From Euonymus europaeus (lineage: Eukaryota > Streptophyta > Magnoliopsida > Celastrales > Celastraceae), in the NCBI GenBank assembly GCA_963580455.1, contig OY756966.1, positions 16,247,001-16,311,000 on the forward strand: 64,000 bases of DNA, in the 5' to 3' direction. Made by a program: the position numbers and the translations under genes. The notes under the pieces were generated by a model. It was not told the origin of the DNA and did not search any database. It saw only the letters and a program-made list of their open reading frames with translations. Shown in pieces: positions 23,677 to 36,890 of this stretch; position 1 is the stretch's first letter, and each line of letters opens with the position of its first letter.

Positions 23677-26600
23677 CAGTTGCTCAACTCTCTCTATGCA
23701 GGAGCTTTTAACGGTTTTGTCGATTTTTCATAGAAAGTTGGTGTTTTGGCATTGAAATAATGTAGGAAGCTTATACTCGTTAAATATGACATAGAAGAAC
23801 AATAAAAAGTCTATCCCGAGCAATTTTGATAGTCCGAAGTTGCTCAACTCTCTCTACGGAGGAGCTTTTAAGGGTTCTGTCCATTTGTCATAGAAAGTTG
23901 GTGTTTTGGCGTCGAAATAATGTAGGAAGCTTATACTGGTAAAGTTTGACATAGTAGAACAATAAAAAGTCTATCCCGAGCAACTTTGATTGTCCGAAGT
24001 TGCTCAACTCTTTCTATGGTGGAGTTTTTAACGATTTTATCTATTTGTCATAGAAAGTTGGTGTTTTGGCATCGAAATAATGTAGGAAGCTTATACTCGT
24101 AAAATTTGACATTGAAGAACAATAAAAAGTCTATCCCGAGCAACTTTGATAGTCCGAAGTTGCTCAACTCTCTCTATGGAGGAGCTTTTAACGGTTTTGT
24201 CCATTTGTCATTGAAAGTTTGTGTTTTGGCGTCGAAATAATGTAGGAAGCTTATTCTCATAAAATTTGACATAGAAGAACAATAAAAAGTCTATCCCGAG
24301 CAATTTGGATAGTCTGAAGTTGCTCAACTCTCTCTATGGAGGAGCTTTTAATGGTTTTATCTATTTGTCATAGAAACTTGGTGTTTTGGCATCGAAATAA
24401 TGTAGGAAGCTTATACTCGTAAAATTTGACATAGAAGAACAATTAAAAGTCAATCCCGAGCAACTTTGATAGTCCGAAGTTGCTCAACTCTCTCTATGGA
24501 GGAGGTTTTAACGATTTTTTCCATTTGTCATAGAAAGTTGGTGTTTTCGCATCGAAATAATGTAGGAAGCTTATACTCGTTAAATTTGACATAGAAGAAC
24601 AATAAAAAGTCTATCCCGAGCAATTTTGATAGTTCGAAGTTGCTCAACTCTTTCTATGGTGGAGCTTTTAACAGTTTTATCTATTTGTCATAGAAAGTTG
24701 GTGTTTTGGCATCGAAATAATAAAGGAAGCTTATACTCGTAAAATTTGACATAGAAGAACAATAAAAAGTCTATCCCGAGCAACTTTGATTGTCCGAAGT
24801 TGCTCAACTCTCTCTATGGAGGAGCTTTTAACGGTTTTGTCGATTTGTCATAGAAAGTTAGTGTTTTGGCATTGAAATAATGTAGGAAGCTTATACTTGT
24901 TAAATTTGACATAGAAGAACAATAAAAAGTCTATCCTGAGCAATTTTGATAGTCCGAAGTTGCTCAACTCTCTCTATAGAGGAGCTTTTAACGGTTTTGT
25001 CTATTTGTCTTAGAAAGTTGGTGTTTTGGCATCGAAATAATGTAGGAAGCTTATACTCGTAAAATTTGACATTGAAGAACAATAAAAAGTCTATCCCGAG
25101 CAACTTTGATAGTCCGAAGTTGCTCAACTCTCTCTTTGGAGGAGCTTTTAACGGTTTTGTCTATTTGTCATAGAAAGTTGGTGTTTTGGCATCGAAATAA
25201 TGTAGGAAGCTTATACTCGTAAAATTTGACATAGAAGAACAATAAAAAGTATATCCTGAGCAACTTTGATAGTCCGAAGTTGCTCAACTCTCTCTATGGA
25301 TGAGCTTTTAACGGTTTTGTCCATTTGTCATTGAAAGTTGGTGTTTTGGCATCGAAATAATGTAGGAAGCTTATTCTCATAAAATTTGACATAGAAGAAC
25401 AATAAAAAGTCTATCCCGAGCAATTTGGATAATCTGAAGTTGCTCAACTCTCTCTATGGAGGAGCTTTTAACGGTTTTATCTATTTGTCATAGAAACTTG
25501 GTGTTTTGGCATCGAAATAATGTAGGAAGCTTATACTCATAAAATTTGACATAGAAGAACAATTAAAAGTCAATCCCGAGCAACTTTGATAGTCCGAAGT
25601 TGCTCAACTCTCTCTATGGAGGAGGTTTTAACGGTTTTTTCCATTTGTCATAGAAAGTTGGTGTTTTCGCATCGAAATAATGTAGGAAGCTTATACTCGT
25701 TAAATTTGACATAGAAGAACCATTAAAAGTCTATCCCGAGCTACTTTGATAGTTCGGAGTTGCTCAACTCTCTCTATGGAGGAGCTTTTAACGGTTTTGT
25801 CTATTTGTCATAAAAAGTTGGTGTTTTGGCATCGAAATAATGTAGGAAGCTTATACTCGTTAAATTTGACATAGAAGAATAATAAAAAGTCTATCCCGAG
25901 CAATTTTGATAGTTCGAAGTTGCTCAACTCTCTCTATGGAGGAGCTTTTAACGGTTTTGTCTATTTGTCTTAGAAAGTTGGTGTTTTGGCATGGAAATAA
26001 TGTGGGAAGCTTATACTCGTTAAATTTGACATAGAAGAACAATTAAAAGTCTATCCCGAGCAATTTTTATAGTCTGAAGTTGCTCAACTCTTTCTATGGT
26101 GGAGCTTTTAACGATTTTATCTATTTGTCATAGAAAGTTGATGTTTTGGCATCGAAATAATGTAGGAAGCTTATACTCGTAAAATTTGACATAGAAGAAC
26201 AATAAAAAGTCCATCCAGAGCAACTTTGATAGTCCGAAGTTGCTCAACTCTCTCTATGGAGGAGCTTTTAACGGTTTTGTCCATTTGTCATAGAAAGTTG
26301 GTGTTTTGGCATCGAAATAATGTAGGAAGCTTATACTCGTAAAATTTGACATAGAAGAACAATTAAAAGTCTATCCCGAGCAATTTTGATAGTCCGAAGT
26401 TGCTCAACTCTCTCTATGTAGGAGCTTTTAACGGTTTTGTCCATTTGTCATAGAAAGTTGGTGTTTTGGCATCGAAATAATGTAAGAAGCTTATACTCAT
26501 AAAATTTGACATAGAAGAACAATTAAAAGTCTATCCCGAGCAATTTTGATAGTCCGAAGTTGCTCAACTCTCTCTATGGAGGAGCTTTTAACGGTTTTGT

Positions 26601-26740
26601 CCATTTGTCATAGAAAGTTGGTGTTTTGGCGTCGAAATAATGTAGGAAGCTTATACTCGTAAAGTTTGACATAGATAACAATTAAAAGTCTATCCCGAGC
26701 AATTTTGATAGTCCGAAGTTGCTCAACTCTCTCTATGTAG
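23677..26740. repeat. Distant second copy of the 0.7-3.2 kb region
   Basis: The same succession of rare variants occurs here and at the left edge, about 23.4 kb apart. Examples: gtttgtgttttggcgtcg at 861 and 24217; ataataaagg at 1361 and 24717; agtatatcctgag near 2052 and 25248; ggatgagc near 2102 and 25298; gtccatccagag near 2693 and 26209. The offset changes from 23,356 to 23,196 to 23,516, that is by whole monomers. The two regions have since lost or gained one or two monomers each. Confidence 0.78.
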
Positions 26741-29700
26741 GAGCTTTTAACGGTTTTGTCCATTTGTCATAGAAAGTTGGTGTTTTGGCATCGAAATAAT
26801 GTAAGAAGTTATACTCATAAAATTTGACATAGAAGAACAATTAAAAGTCTATCCCGAGCAATTTTGATAGTCCGAAGTTGCTCAACTCTCTCTATGGAAG
26901 AGCTTTTAACGGTTTTGTCCATTTTTCATAGAAAGTTGGTGTTTTGGCGTCGAAATAATGTAGGAAGCTTATACTCGTAAAGTTTGACATAGATAACAAT
27001 TAAAAGTCTATCCCGAGCAACTTTGATTTTCCGAAGTTGCTCAACTCTCTCTATGGAGGAGCTTTTAACGGTTTTGTCTATTTGTCATAGAAAGTTGGTG
27101 TTTTGGCATCGAAATAATGTAGGAAGCTTATACTCGTAAAATTTGACATAGAAGAACAATAAAAAGTCTATCCCGAGCAACTTTGATAGTCCGAAGTTGC
27201 TCAACTCTCTCTATGGAGGAGCTTTTAACGGTTTTGTCGATTTGTCATAGAAAGTTGGTGTTTTGGCATTGAAATAATGTAGGAAGCTTATACTCGTTAA
27301 ATTTGACATAGAAGAACAATAAAAAGTCTATCCCGAGCAATTTTGATAGTCCAAAGTTGCTCAACTCTCTCTATGGAGGAGCTTTTAACGGTTTTGTCCA
27401 TTTGTCATAGAAAGTTGGTGTTTTGGCGTCGAAATAATGTAGGAAGCTTATACTCGTAAAATTTGACATAGAAGAACAATAAAAAGTCTATCCCGAGCAA
27501 CTTTGATAGTCCGAAGTTGCTCAACTCTCTCTATGGAGGAGGTTTTAACGATTTTTTCCATTTGTCATAGAAAGTTGGTGTTTTCGCATCGAAATAATGT
27601 AGGAAGCTTATACTCGTTAAATTTGACATAGAAGAACCATTAAAAGTCTATCCCGAGCTAATTTGATAGTTCGGAGTTGCTCAACTCTCTCTATAGAGGA
27701 GCTTTTAACGGTTTTGTCCATTTGTCATAGAAAGTTGGTGTTTTGGCATCGAAATAATCTAGGAAGCTTATACTCATAAAATTTGACATAGAAGAACAAT
27801 AAAAAGTCTATCCCGAGCAACTTTGATAGTCCGAAGTTGCTCAACTCTCTCTATGGAGGAGCTTTTAACGGTTTTGTCCATTTGTCATAGAAAGTTAGTA
27901 TTTTGGCATCGAAATAATGTAGAAAGCTTATACTCGTAAAAGTTGACATAGAAGAACAACAAAAAGTCTATCCCGAGCAACTTTGATAGTCCGAAGTTGC
28001 TCAACTCTCTCTATGGAGGAGCTTTTAACGGTTTTGTCTATTTGTCATAAAAAATTGGTGTTTTGGCATCGAAATAATGTAGGAAGCTTATACTCGTTAA
28101 ATTTGACATAGAAGAATAATAAAAAGTCTATCCCGAGCAATTTTGATAGTTCGAAGTTGCTCAACTCTCTCTATGGAGGAGCTTTTAACGGTTTTTTCTA
28201 TTTGTCTTAGAAAGTTGGTGTTTTGGCATGGAAATAATGTGGGAAGCTTATACTCGTTAAATTTGACATAGAAGAACAATTAAAAGTCTATCCCGAGCAA
28301 TTTTGATAGTCTGAAGTTGCTCAACTCTTTCTATGATGGAGCTTTTAACGATTTTATCTATTTGTCATAGAAAGTTGGTGTTTTGGCATCGAAATAATGT
28401 AGGAAGCTTATACTCGTAAAATTTGACATAGAAGAACAATTAAAAGTCTATCCCGAGCAATTTTGATAGTCCGAAGTTGCTCAACTCTTTCTATGTAGGA
28501 GCTTTTAACGGTTTTGTCCATTTGTCATAGAAAGTTGGTGTTTGGGCATCGAAATAATGTAAGAAGCTTATACTCGTAAAATTTGACATAGAAGAACAAT
28601 TAAAAGTCTATCCCGAGCAATTTTGATAGTCCGAAGTTGCTCAACTCTCTCTATGGAGGAGCTTTTAACGGTTTTGTCCATTTGTCATAGAAAGTTGGTG
28701 TTTTGGCGTCGAAATAATGTAGTAAGCTTATACTCGTAAAGTTTGACATAGAAGAACAATTAAAAGTCTATCCCGAGCAATTTTGATAGTCCGAAGTTGC
28801 TCAACTCTCTCTATGGAGGAGCTTTTAACGGTTTTGTCCATTTGTCATAGAAAGTTGGTGTTTTGGCGTCGAAATAATGTAGTAAGCTTATACTCGTAAA
28901 GTTTGACATAGATAACAATTAAAAGTCTATCCCGAGCAATTTTGATAGTCCGAAGTTGCTCAACTCTTTCTATGTAGGAGCTTTTAACGGTTTTGTCCAT
29001 TTGTCATAGAAAGTTGGTGTTTGGGCATCGAAATAATGTAAGAAGCTTATACTCGTAAAATTTGACATAGAAGAACAATTAAAAGTCTATCCCGAGCAAT
29101 TTTGATAGTCCGAAGTTGCTCAACTCTCTCTATGGAGGAGCTTTTAACGGTTTTGTCCATTTGTCATAGAAAGTTGGTGTTTTGGCGTCGAAATAATGTA
29201 GTAAGCTTATACTCGTAAAGTTTGACATAGATAACAATTAAAAGTCTATCCCGAGCAACTTTGATTGTCCGAAGTTGCTCAACTCTCTCTATGGAGGAGC
29301 TTTTAACGGTTTTGTCTATTTGTCATAGAAAGTTGGTGTTTTGGCATCGAAATAATGTAGGAAGCTTATACTCGTAAAATTTGACATAGAAGAACAATAA
29401 AAAGTCTATCCCGAGCAATTTTGATAGTCCGAAGTTGCTCAACTCTTTCTATGGTGGAGCTTTTAACGATTTTATCTATTTGTCATAGAAAGTTGGTGTT
29501 TTGGCGTCGAAACAATGTAGGAATCTTATACTCGTAAAATTTGACATAGAAGAACAATAAAAAGTCTATCCCGAGCAATTTTGATAGTCCGAAGTTGCTC
29601 AACTCTCTCTATGGTGGAGCTTTTAACGATTTTATCTATTTGTCATAGAAAGTTGGTGTTTTGGCGTCGAAACAATGTAGGAATCTTATACTCGTAAAAT

Positions 29701-30550
29701 TTGACATAGAAGAACAATAAAAAGTCTATCCCGAGCAACTTTGATAGTCCGAAGTTGCTCAACTCTCTCTATGGTGGAGCTTTTAACGATTTTATCCATT
29801 TGTCATAGAAAGTTGGTGTTTTGGCGTCGAAATAATGTAGTAAGCTTATACTCGTAAAGTTTGACATAGATAACAATTAAAAGTCTATCCCGAGCAACTT
29901 TGATTGTCCGAAGTTGCTCAACTCTCTCTATGGAGGAGCTTTTAACGGTTTTGTCTATTTGTCATAGAAAGTTGGTGTTTTGGCATCGAAATAATGTAGG
30001 AAGCTTATACTCGTAAAATTTGACATAGAAGAACAATAAAAAGTCTATCCCGAGCAATTTTGATAGTCCGAAGTTGCTCAACTCTTTCTATGGTGGAGCT
30101 TTTAACGATTTTATCTATTTGTCATAGAAAGTTGGTGTTTTGGCGTCGAAACAATGTAGGAATCTTATACTCGTAAAATTTGACATAGAAGAACAATAAA
30201 AAGTCTATCCCGAGCAACTTTGATAGTCCGAAGTTGCTCAACTCTCTCTATGGAGGAGCTTTTAACGGTTTTGTCCATTTGTCATAGAAAGTTGGTGTTT
30301 TGGCATCGAAATAATGTAGGAAGCTTATATTCGTTAAATTTGACATAGAAGAACCATTAAAAGTCTATCCCGAGCTACTTTGATAGTTCGGAGTTGCTCA
30401 ACTCTCTCTATGGAGGAGCTTTTAACGGTTTTGTCTATTTGTCATAGAAAGTTGGTGTTTTGGCATCGAAATAATCTAGGAAGCTTATACTCATAAAATT
30501 TGACATAGAAGAACAATAAAAAGTCTATCCCGAGCAACTTTGATAGTCCG
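26741..30550. repeat. Short-step expansion block
   Basis: Satellite only, with small duplications. A run beginning at 28474 repeats at 28953 (479 bp). Within it, one monomer type (gcgtcg, tagtaagc, aaagtttgac) is doubled at 28634 and 28794. A variant with aaacaatgtaggaatctt, which destroys the HindIII site, occurs at about 29511, 29671 and 30150 (steps 160 and 479). Five 159-bp monomers fall between 26994 and 29870. The 27.5-28.4 kb part parallels 37.1-38.0 kb at an offset of 9,595 bp. Confidence 0.72.
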
Positions 30551-33500
30551 AAGTTGCTCAACTCTCTCTATGGAGGAGCTTTTAACGGTTTTGTCCATTT
30601 GTCATAGAAAGTTAGTGTTTTGGCATCGAAATAATGTAGAAAGCTTATACTCGTAAAAGTTGACATAGAAGAACAACAAAAAGTCTATCCCGAGCAACTT
30701 TGATAGTCCAAAGTTGCTCAACTCTCTCTATGGAGGAGCTTTTAACGGTTTTGTCCATTTGTCATAGAAAGTTGGTGTTTTGGCATCGAAATAATGTAGG
30801 AAGCTTATACTCGTAAAATTTGACATAGAAGAACAATTAAAAGTCTATCCCGAGCAATTTTGATAGTCCGAAGTTGCTCAACTCTCTCTATGTAGGAGCT
30901 TTTAACGGTTTTCTCCATTTGTCATAGAAAGTTGGTGTTTTGGCATCGAAATAATGTAAGAAGCTTATACTCGTAAAATTTGACATAGAAGAACAATTAA
31001 AAGTCTATCCCGAGCAATTTTGATAGTCCGAAGTTGATCAACTCTCTCTATGGAGGAGCTTTTAACGGTTTTGTCCATTTGTCATAGAAAGTAGGTGTTT
31101 TGGCGTCGAAATAATGTAGGAAGCTTATACTCGTAAAGTTTGACATAGATAACAATTAAAAGTCTATCCCGAGGAACTTTGATTGTCCGAAGTTGCTCAA
31201 CTCTCTCTATGGAGGAGCTTTTAACGGTTTTGTCTATTTGTCATAGAAAGTTGGTGTTTTGGCATCGAAATAATGTAGGAAGCTTATACTCGTAAAATTT
31301 GACATAGAAGAACAATAAAAAGTCTATCCCGAGCAATTTTGATTGTCCGAAGTTGCTCAACTCTTTCTATGGTGGAGCTTTTAACGATTTTATCTATTTG
31401 TCATAGAAAGTTGGTGTTTTGGCGTCGAAATAATGTAGGAAGCTTATACTCGTAAAATTTGACATAGAAGAACAATAAAAAGTCTATCCCGAGCAACTTT
31501 GATAGTCCGAAGTTGCTCAACTCTCTCTATGGAGAAGCTTTTAACGGTTTTGTCGATTTGTCATAGAAAGTTGGTGTTTTGGCATTGAAATAATGTAGGA
31601 AGCTTATACTCGTTAAATTTGACATAGAAGAACAATAAAAAGTCTATCCCGAGCAATTTTGATAGTCCGAAGTTGCTTAACTCTCTCTATGGAGGAGCTT
31701 TTAACGGTTTTGTCCATTTGTCATAGAAAGTTGGTGTTTCGGCGTCGAAATAATGTAGGAAGCTTATACTCGTAAAATTTGACATAGAAGAACAATAAAA
31801 AGTCTATCCCGAGCAACTTTGATAGTCCGAAGTTGCTCAACTCTCTCTATGGAGGAGCTTTTAACGGTTTTGTCGATTTGTCATAGAAAGTTGGTGTTTT
31901 GGCATTGAAATAATGTAGGAAGCTTATACTCGTTAAATTTGACATAGAAGAACAATAAAAAGTCTATCCCGAGCAATTTTGATAGTCCGAAGTTGCTCAA
32001 CTCTCTCTATGGAGGAGCTTTTAACGGTTTTGTCCATTTGTCATAGAAAGTTGGTGTTTTGGCGTCGAAATAATGTAGGAAGCTTATACTGGTAAAGTTT
32101 GACATAGTAGAACAATAAAAAGTCTATCCCGAGCAACTTTGATTGTCCGAAGTTGCTCAACTCTTTCTATGGTGGAGCTTTTAACGATTTTATCTATTTG
32201 TCATAGAAAGTTGGTGTTTTGGCATCGAAATAATGTAGGAAGCTTATACTCTTAAAATTTGACATTGAAGAACAATAAAAAGTCTATCCCGAGCAACTTT
32301 GATAGTCCGAAGTTGCTCAACTCTCTCTTTGGAGGAGCTTTTAACGGTTTTGTCCATTTGTCATAGAAAGTTGGTGTTTTGGCATCGAAATAATGTAGGA
32401 AGCTTATACTCGTAAAATTTGACATAGAAGAACAATAAAAAGTCTATCCCGAGCAATTTTGATTGTCCGAAGTTGCTCAACTCTTTCTATGGTGGAGCTT
32501 TTAACGATTTTATCTATTTGTCATAGAAAGTTGGTGTTTTGGCGTCGAAATAATGTAGGAAGCTTATACTCGTAAAATTTGACATAGAAGAACAATAAAA
32601 AGTCTATCCCGAGTAACTTTGATAGTCCGAAGTTGCTGAACTATCTCTATGGAGGAGCTTTTAACGGTTTTGTCGATTTGTCATAGAAAGTTGGTGTTTT
32701 GGCATTGAAATAATGTAGGAAGCTTATACTCGTTAAATTTGACATAGAAGAACAATAAAAAGTCTATCCCGAGCAATTTTGATAGTCCGAAGTTGCTTAA
32801 CTCTCTCTATGGAGGAGCTTTTAACGGTTTTTTCCATTTGTCATAGAAAGTTGGTGTTTTGGCGTCGAAATAATGTAGGAAGCTTATACTCGTAAAATTT
32901 GACATAGAAGAACAATAAAAAGTCTATCCCGAGCAACTTTGATAGTCCGAAGTTGCTCAACTCTCTCTATGGAGGAGCTTTTAACGGTTTTGTCGATTTG
33001 TCATAGAAAGTTGGTGTTTTGGCATTGAAATAATGTAGGAAGCTTATACTCGTTAAATTTGACATAGAAGAACAATAAAAAGTCTATCCCGAGCAATTTT
33101 GATAGTCCGAAGTTGCTCAACTCTCTCTATGGAGGAGCTTTTAACGGTTTTGTCCATTTGTCATAGAAAGTTGGTGTTTTGGCGTCGAAATAATGTAGGA
33201 AGCTTATACTGGTAAAGTTTGACATAGTAGAACAATAAAAAGTCTATCCCGAGCAACTTTGATTGTCCGAAGTTGCTCAACTCTTTCTATGGTGGAGCTT
33301 TTAACGATTTTATCTATTTGTCATAGAAAGTTGGTGTTTTGGCATCGAAATAATGTAGGAAGCTTATACTCTTAAAATTTGACATTGAAGAACAATAAAA
33401 AGTCTATCCCGAGCAACTTTGATAGTCCGAAGTTGCTCAACTCTCTCTTTGGAGGAGCTTTTAACGGTTTTGTCCATTTGTCATAGAAAGTTGGTGTTTT

Positions 33501-36500
33501 GGCATCGAAATAATGTAGGAAGCTTATACTCGTAAAATTTGACATAGAAGAACAATAAAAAGTATATCCCGAGCAACTTTGATAGTCCGAAGTTGCTCAA
33601 CTCTCTCTATGGAGGAGCTTTTAACGGTTTTGTCCATTTGTCATTGAAAGTTGGTGTTTTGGCATCGAAATAATGTAGGAAGCTTATTCTCATAAAATTT
33701 GACATTGAAGAACAATAAAAAGTCTATCCCGAGCAACTTTGATAGTCCGAAGTTGCTCAACTCTCTCTATGGAGGAGCTTTTAACGGTTTTGTCCATTTG
33801 TCATAGAAAGTTAGTGTTTTGGCATCGAAATAATGTAGAAAGCTTATACTCGTAAAAGTTGACATAGAAGAACAACAAAAAGTCTATCCCGAGCAACTTT
33901 GATAGTCCAAAGTTGCTCAACTCTCTCTATGGAGGAGCTTTTAACGGTTTTGTCCATTTGTCATAGAAAGTTGGTGTTTTGGCATCGAAATAATGTAGGA
34001 AGCTTATACTCGTAAAATTTGACATAGAAGAACAATTAAAAGTCTATCCCGAGCAATTTTGATAGTCCGAAGTTGCTCAACTCTCTCTATGTAGGAGCTT
34101 TTAACGGTTTTCTCCATTTGTCATAGAAAGTTGGTGTTTTGGCATCGAAATAATGTAAGAAGCTTATACTCGTAAAATTTGACATAGAAGAACAATTAAA
34201 AGTCTATCCCGAGCAATTTTGATAGTCCGAAGTTGATCAACTCTCTCTATGGAGGAGCTTTTAACGGTTTTGTCCATTTGTCATAGAAAGTAGGTGTTTT
34301 GGCGTCGAAATAATGTAGGAAGCTTATACTCGTAAAGTTTGACATAGATAACAATTAAAAGTCTATCCCGAGGAACTTTGATTGTCCGAAGTTGCTCAAC
34401 TCTCTCTATGGAGGAGCTTTTAACGGTTTTGTCTATTTGTCATAGAAAGTTGGTGTTTTGGCATCGAAATAATGTAGGAAGCTTATACTCGTAAAATTTG
34501 ACATAGAAGAACAATAAAAAGTCTATCCCGAGCAATTTTGATTGTCCGAAGTTGCTCAACTCTTTCTATGGTGGAGCTTTTAACGATTTTATCTATTTGT
34601 CATAGAAAGTTGGTGTTTTGGCGTCGAAATAATGTAGGAAGCTTATACTCGTAAAATTTGACATAGAAGAACAATAAAAAGTCTATCCCGAGCAACTTTG
34701 ATAGTCCGAAGTTGCTCAACTCTCTCTATGGAGAAGCTTTTAACGGTTTTGTCGATTTGTCATAGAAAGTTGGTGTTTTGGCATTGAAATAATGTAGGAA
34801 GCTTATACTCGTTAAATTTGACATAGAAGAACAATAAAAAGTCTATCCCGAGCAATTTTGATAGTCCGAAGTTGCTTAACTCTCTCTATGGAGGAGCTTT
34901 TAACGGTTTTGTCCATTTGTCATAGAAAGTTGGTGTTTCGGCGTCGAAATAATGTAGGAAGCTTATACTCGTAAAATTTGACATAGAAGAACAATAAAAA
35001 GTCTATCCCGAGCAACTTTGATAGTCCGAAGTTGCTCAACTCTCTCTATGGAGGAGCTTTTAACGGTTTTGTCGATTTGTCATAGAAAGTTGGTGTTTTG
35101 GCATTGAAATAATGTAGGAAGCTTATACTCGTTAAATTTGACATAGAAGAACAATAAAAAGTCTATCCCGAGCAATTTTGATAGTCCGAAGTTGCTCAAC
35201 TCTCTCTATGGAGGAGCTTTTAACGGTTTTGTCCATTTGTCATAGAAAGTTGGTGTTTTGGCGTCGAAATAATGTAGGAAGCTTATACTGGTAAAGTTTG
35301 ACATAGTAGAACAATAAAAAGTCTATCCCGAGCAACTTTGATTGTCCGAAGTTGCTCAACTCTTTCTATGGTGGAGCTTTTAACGATTTTATCTATTTGT
35401 CATAGAAAGTTGGTGTTTTGGCATCGAAATAATGTAGGAAGCTTATACTCTTAAAATTTGACATTGAAGAACAATAAAAAGTCTATCCCGAGCAACTTTG
35501 ATAGTCCGAAGTTGCTCAACTCTCTCTTTGGAGGAGCTTTTAACGGTTTTGTCCATTTGTCATAGAAAGTTGGTGTTTTGGCATCGAAATAATGTAGGAA
35601 GCTTATACTCGTAAAATTTGACATAGAAGAACAATAAAAAGTCTATCCCGAGCAATTTTGATTGTCCGAAGTTGCTCAACTCTTTCTATGGTGGAGCTTT
35701 TAACGATTTTATCTATTTGTCATAGAAAGTTGGTGTTTTGGCGTCGAAATAATGTAGGAAGCTTATACTCGTAAAATTTGACATAGAAGAACAATAAAAA
35801 GTCTATCCCGAGTAACTTTGATAGTCCGAAGTTGCTGAACTATCTCTATGGAGGAGCTTTTAACGGTTTTGTCGATTTGTCATAGAAAGTTGGTGTTTTG
35901 GCATTGAAATAATGTAGGAAGCTTATACTCGTTAAATTTGACATAGAAGAACAATAAAAAGTCTATCCCGAGCAATTTTGATAGTCCGAAGTTGCTTAAC
36001 TCTCTCTATGGAGGAGCTTTTAACGGTTTTGTCCATTTGTCATAGAAAGTTGGTGTTTTGGCGTCGAAATAATGTAGGAAGCTTATACTCGTAAAATTTG
36101 ACATAGAAGAACAATAAAAAGTCTATCCCGAGCAACTTTGATAGTCCGAAGTTGCTCAACTCTCTCTATGGAGGAGCTTTTAACGGTTTTGTCGATTTGT
36201 CATAGAAAGTTGGTGTTTTGGCATTGAAATAATGTAGGAAGCTTATACTCGTTAAATTTGACATAGAAGAACAATAAAAAGTCTATCCCGAGCAATTTTG
36301 ATAGTCCGAAGTTGCTCAACTCTCTCTATGGAGGAGCTTTTAACGGTTTTGTCCATTTGTCATAGAAAGTTGGTGTTTTGGCGTCGAAATAATGTAGGAA
36401 GCTTATACTGGTAAAGTTTGACATAGTAGAACAATAAAAAGTCTATCCCGAGCAACTTTGATTGTCCGAAGTTGCTCAACTCTTTCTATGGTGGAGCTTT

Positions 36501-36890
36501 TAACGATTTTATCTATTTGTCATAGAAAGTTGGTGTTTTGGCATCGAAATAATGTAGGAAGCTTATACTCTTAAAATTTGACATTGAAGAACAATAAAAA
36601 GTCTATCCCGAGCAACTTTGATAGTCCGAAGTTGCTCAACTCTCTCTTTGGAGGAGCTTTTAACGGTTTTGTCCATTTGTCATAGAAAGTTGGTGTTTTG
36701 GCATCGAAATAATGTAGGAAGCTTATACTCGTAAAATTTGACATAGAAGAACAATAAAAAGTATATCCCGAGCAACTTTGATAGTCCGAAGTTGCTCAAC
36801 TCTCTCTATGGAGGAGCTTTTAACGGTTTTGTCCATTTGTCATTGAAAGTTGGTGTTTTGGCATCGAAATAATGTAGGAAGCTTATTCTC
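30551..36890. repeat. 3,199-bp tandem duplication (20 monomers, -1)
   Basis: Copy 1 is 30551-33749 and copy 2 is 33750 to about 36890. Shared rare marks: gttgatcaac near 31034 and 34233, gaaagtaggtg near 31090 and 34289, gaggaactttg at 31171 and 34370, ggagaagctt near 31533 and 34732, gtgtttcggcgtcg near 31735 and 34934, and gctgaactatctc near 32636 and 35835. Each copy contains the 1,120-bp inner repeat. Confidence 0.83.
31510..33560. repeat. 1,120-bp (7-monomer) inner repeat
   Basis: Unit 31510-32629 recurs at 32630 to about 33560. Marks: gttgcttaac at 31674 and 32794; gcattgaaa alternating with gcgtcgaaa; cttatactggtaaagtttg with acatagtagaac near 32090 and 33210; cttaaaatttgacattg near 32252 and 33372. 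The same 7-monomer pair recurs inside each 5,598-bp unit (about 34.7-36.7, 40.3-42.3 and 45.9-47.9 kb), and one copy recurs at about 51.8-52.7 kb. Confidence 0.8.
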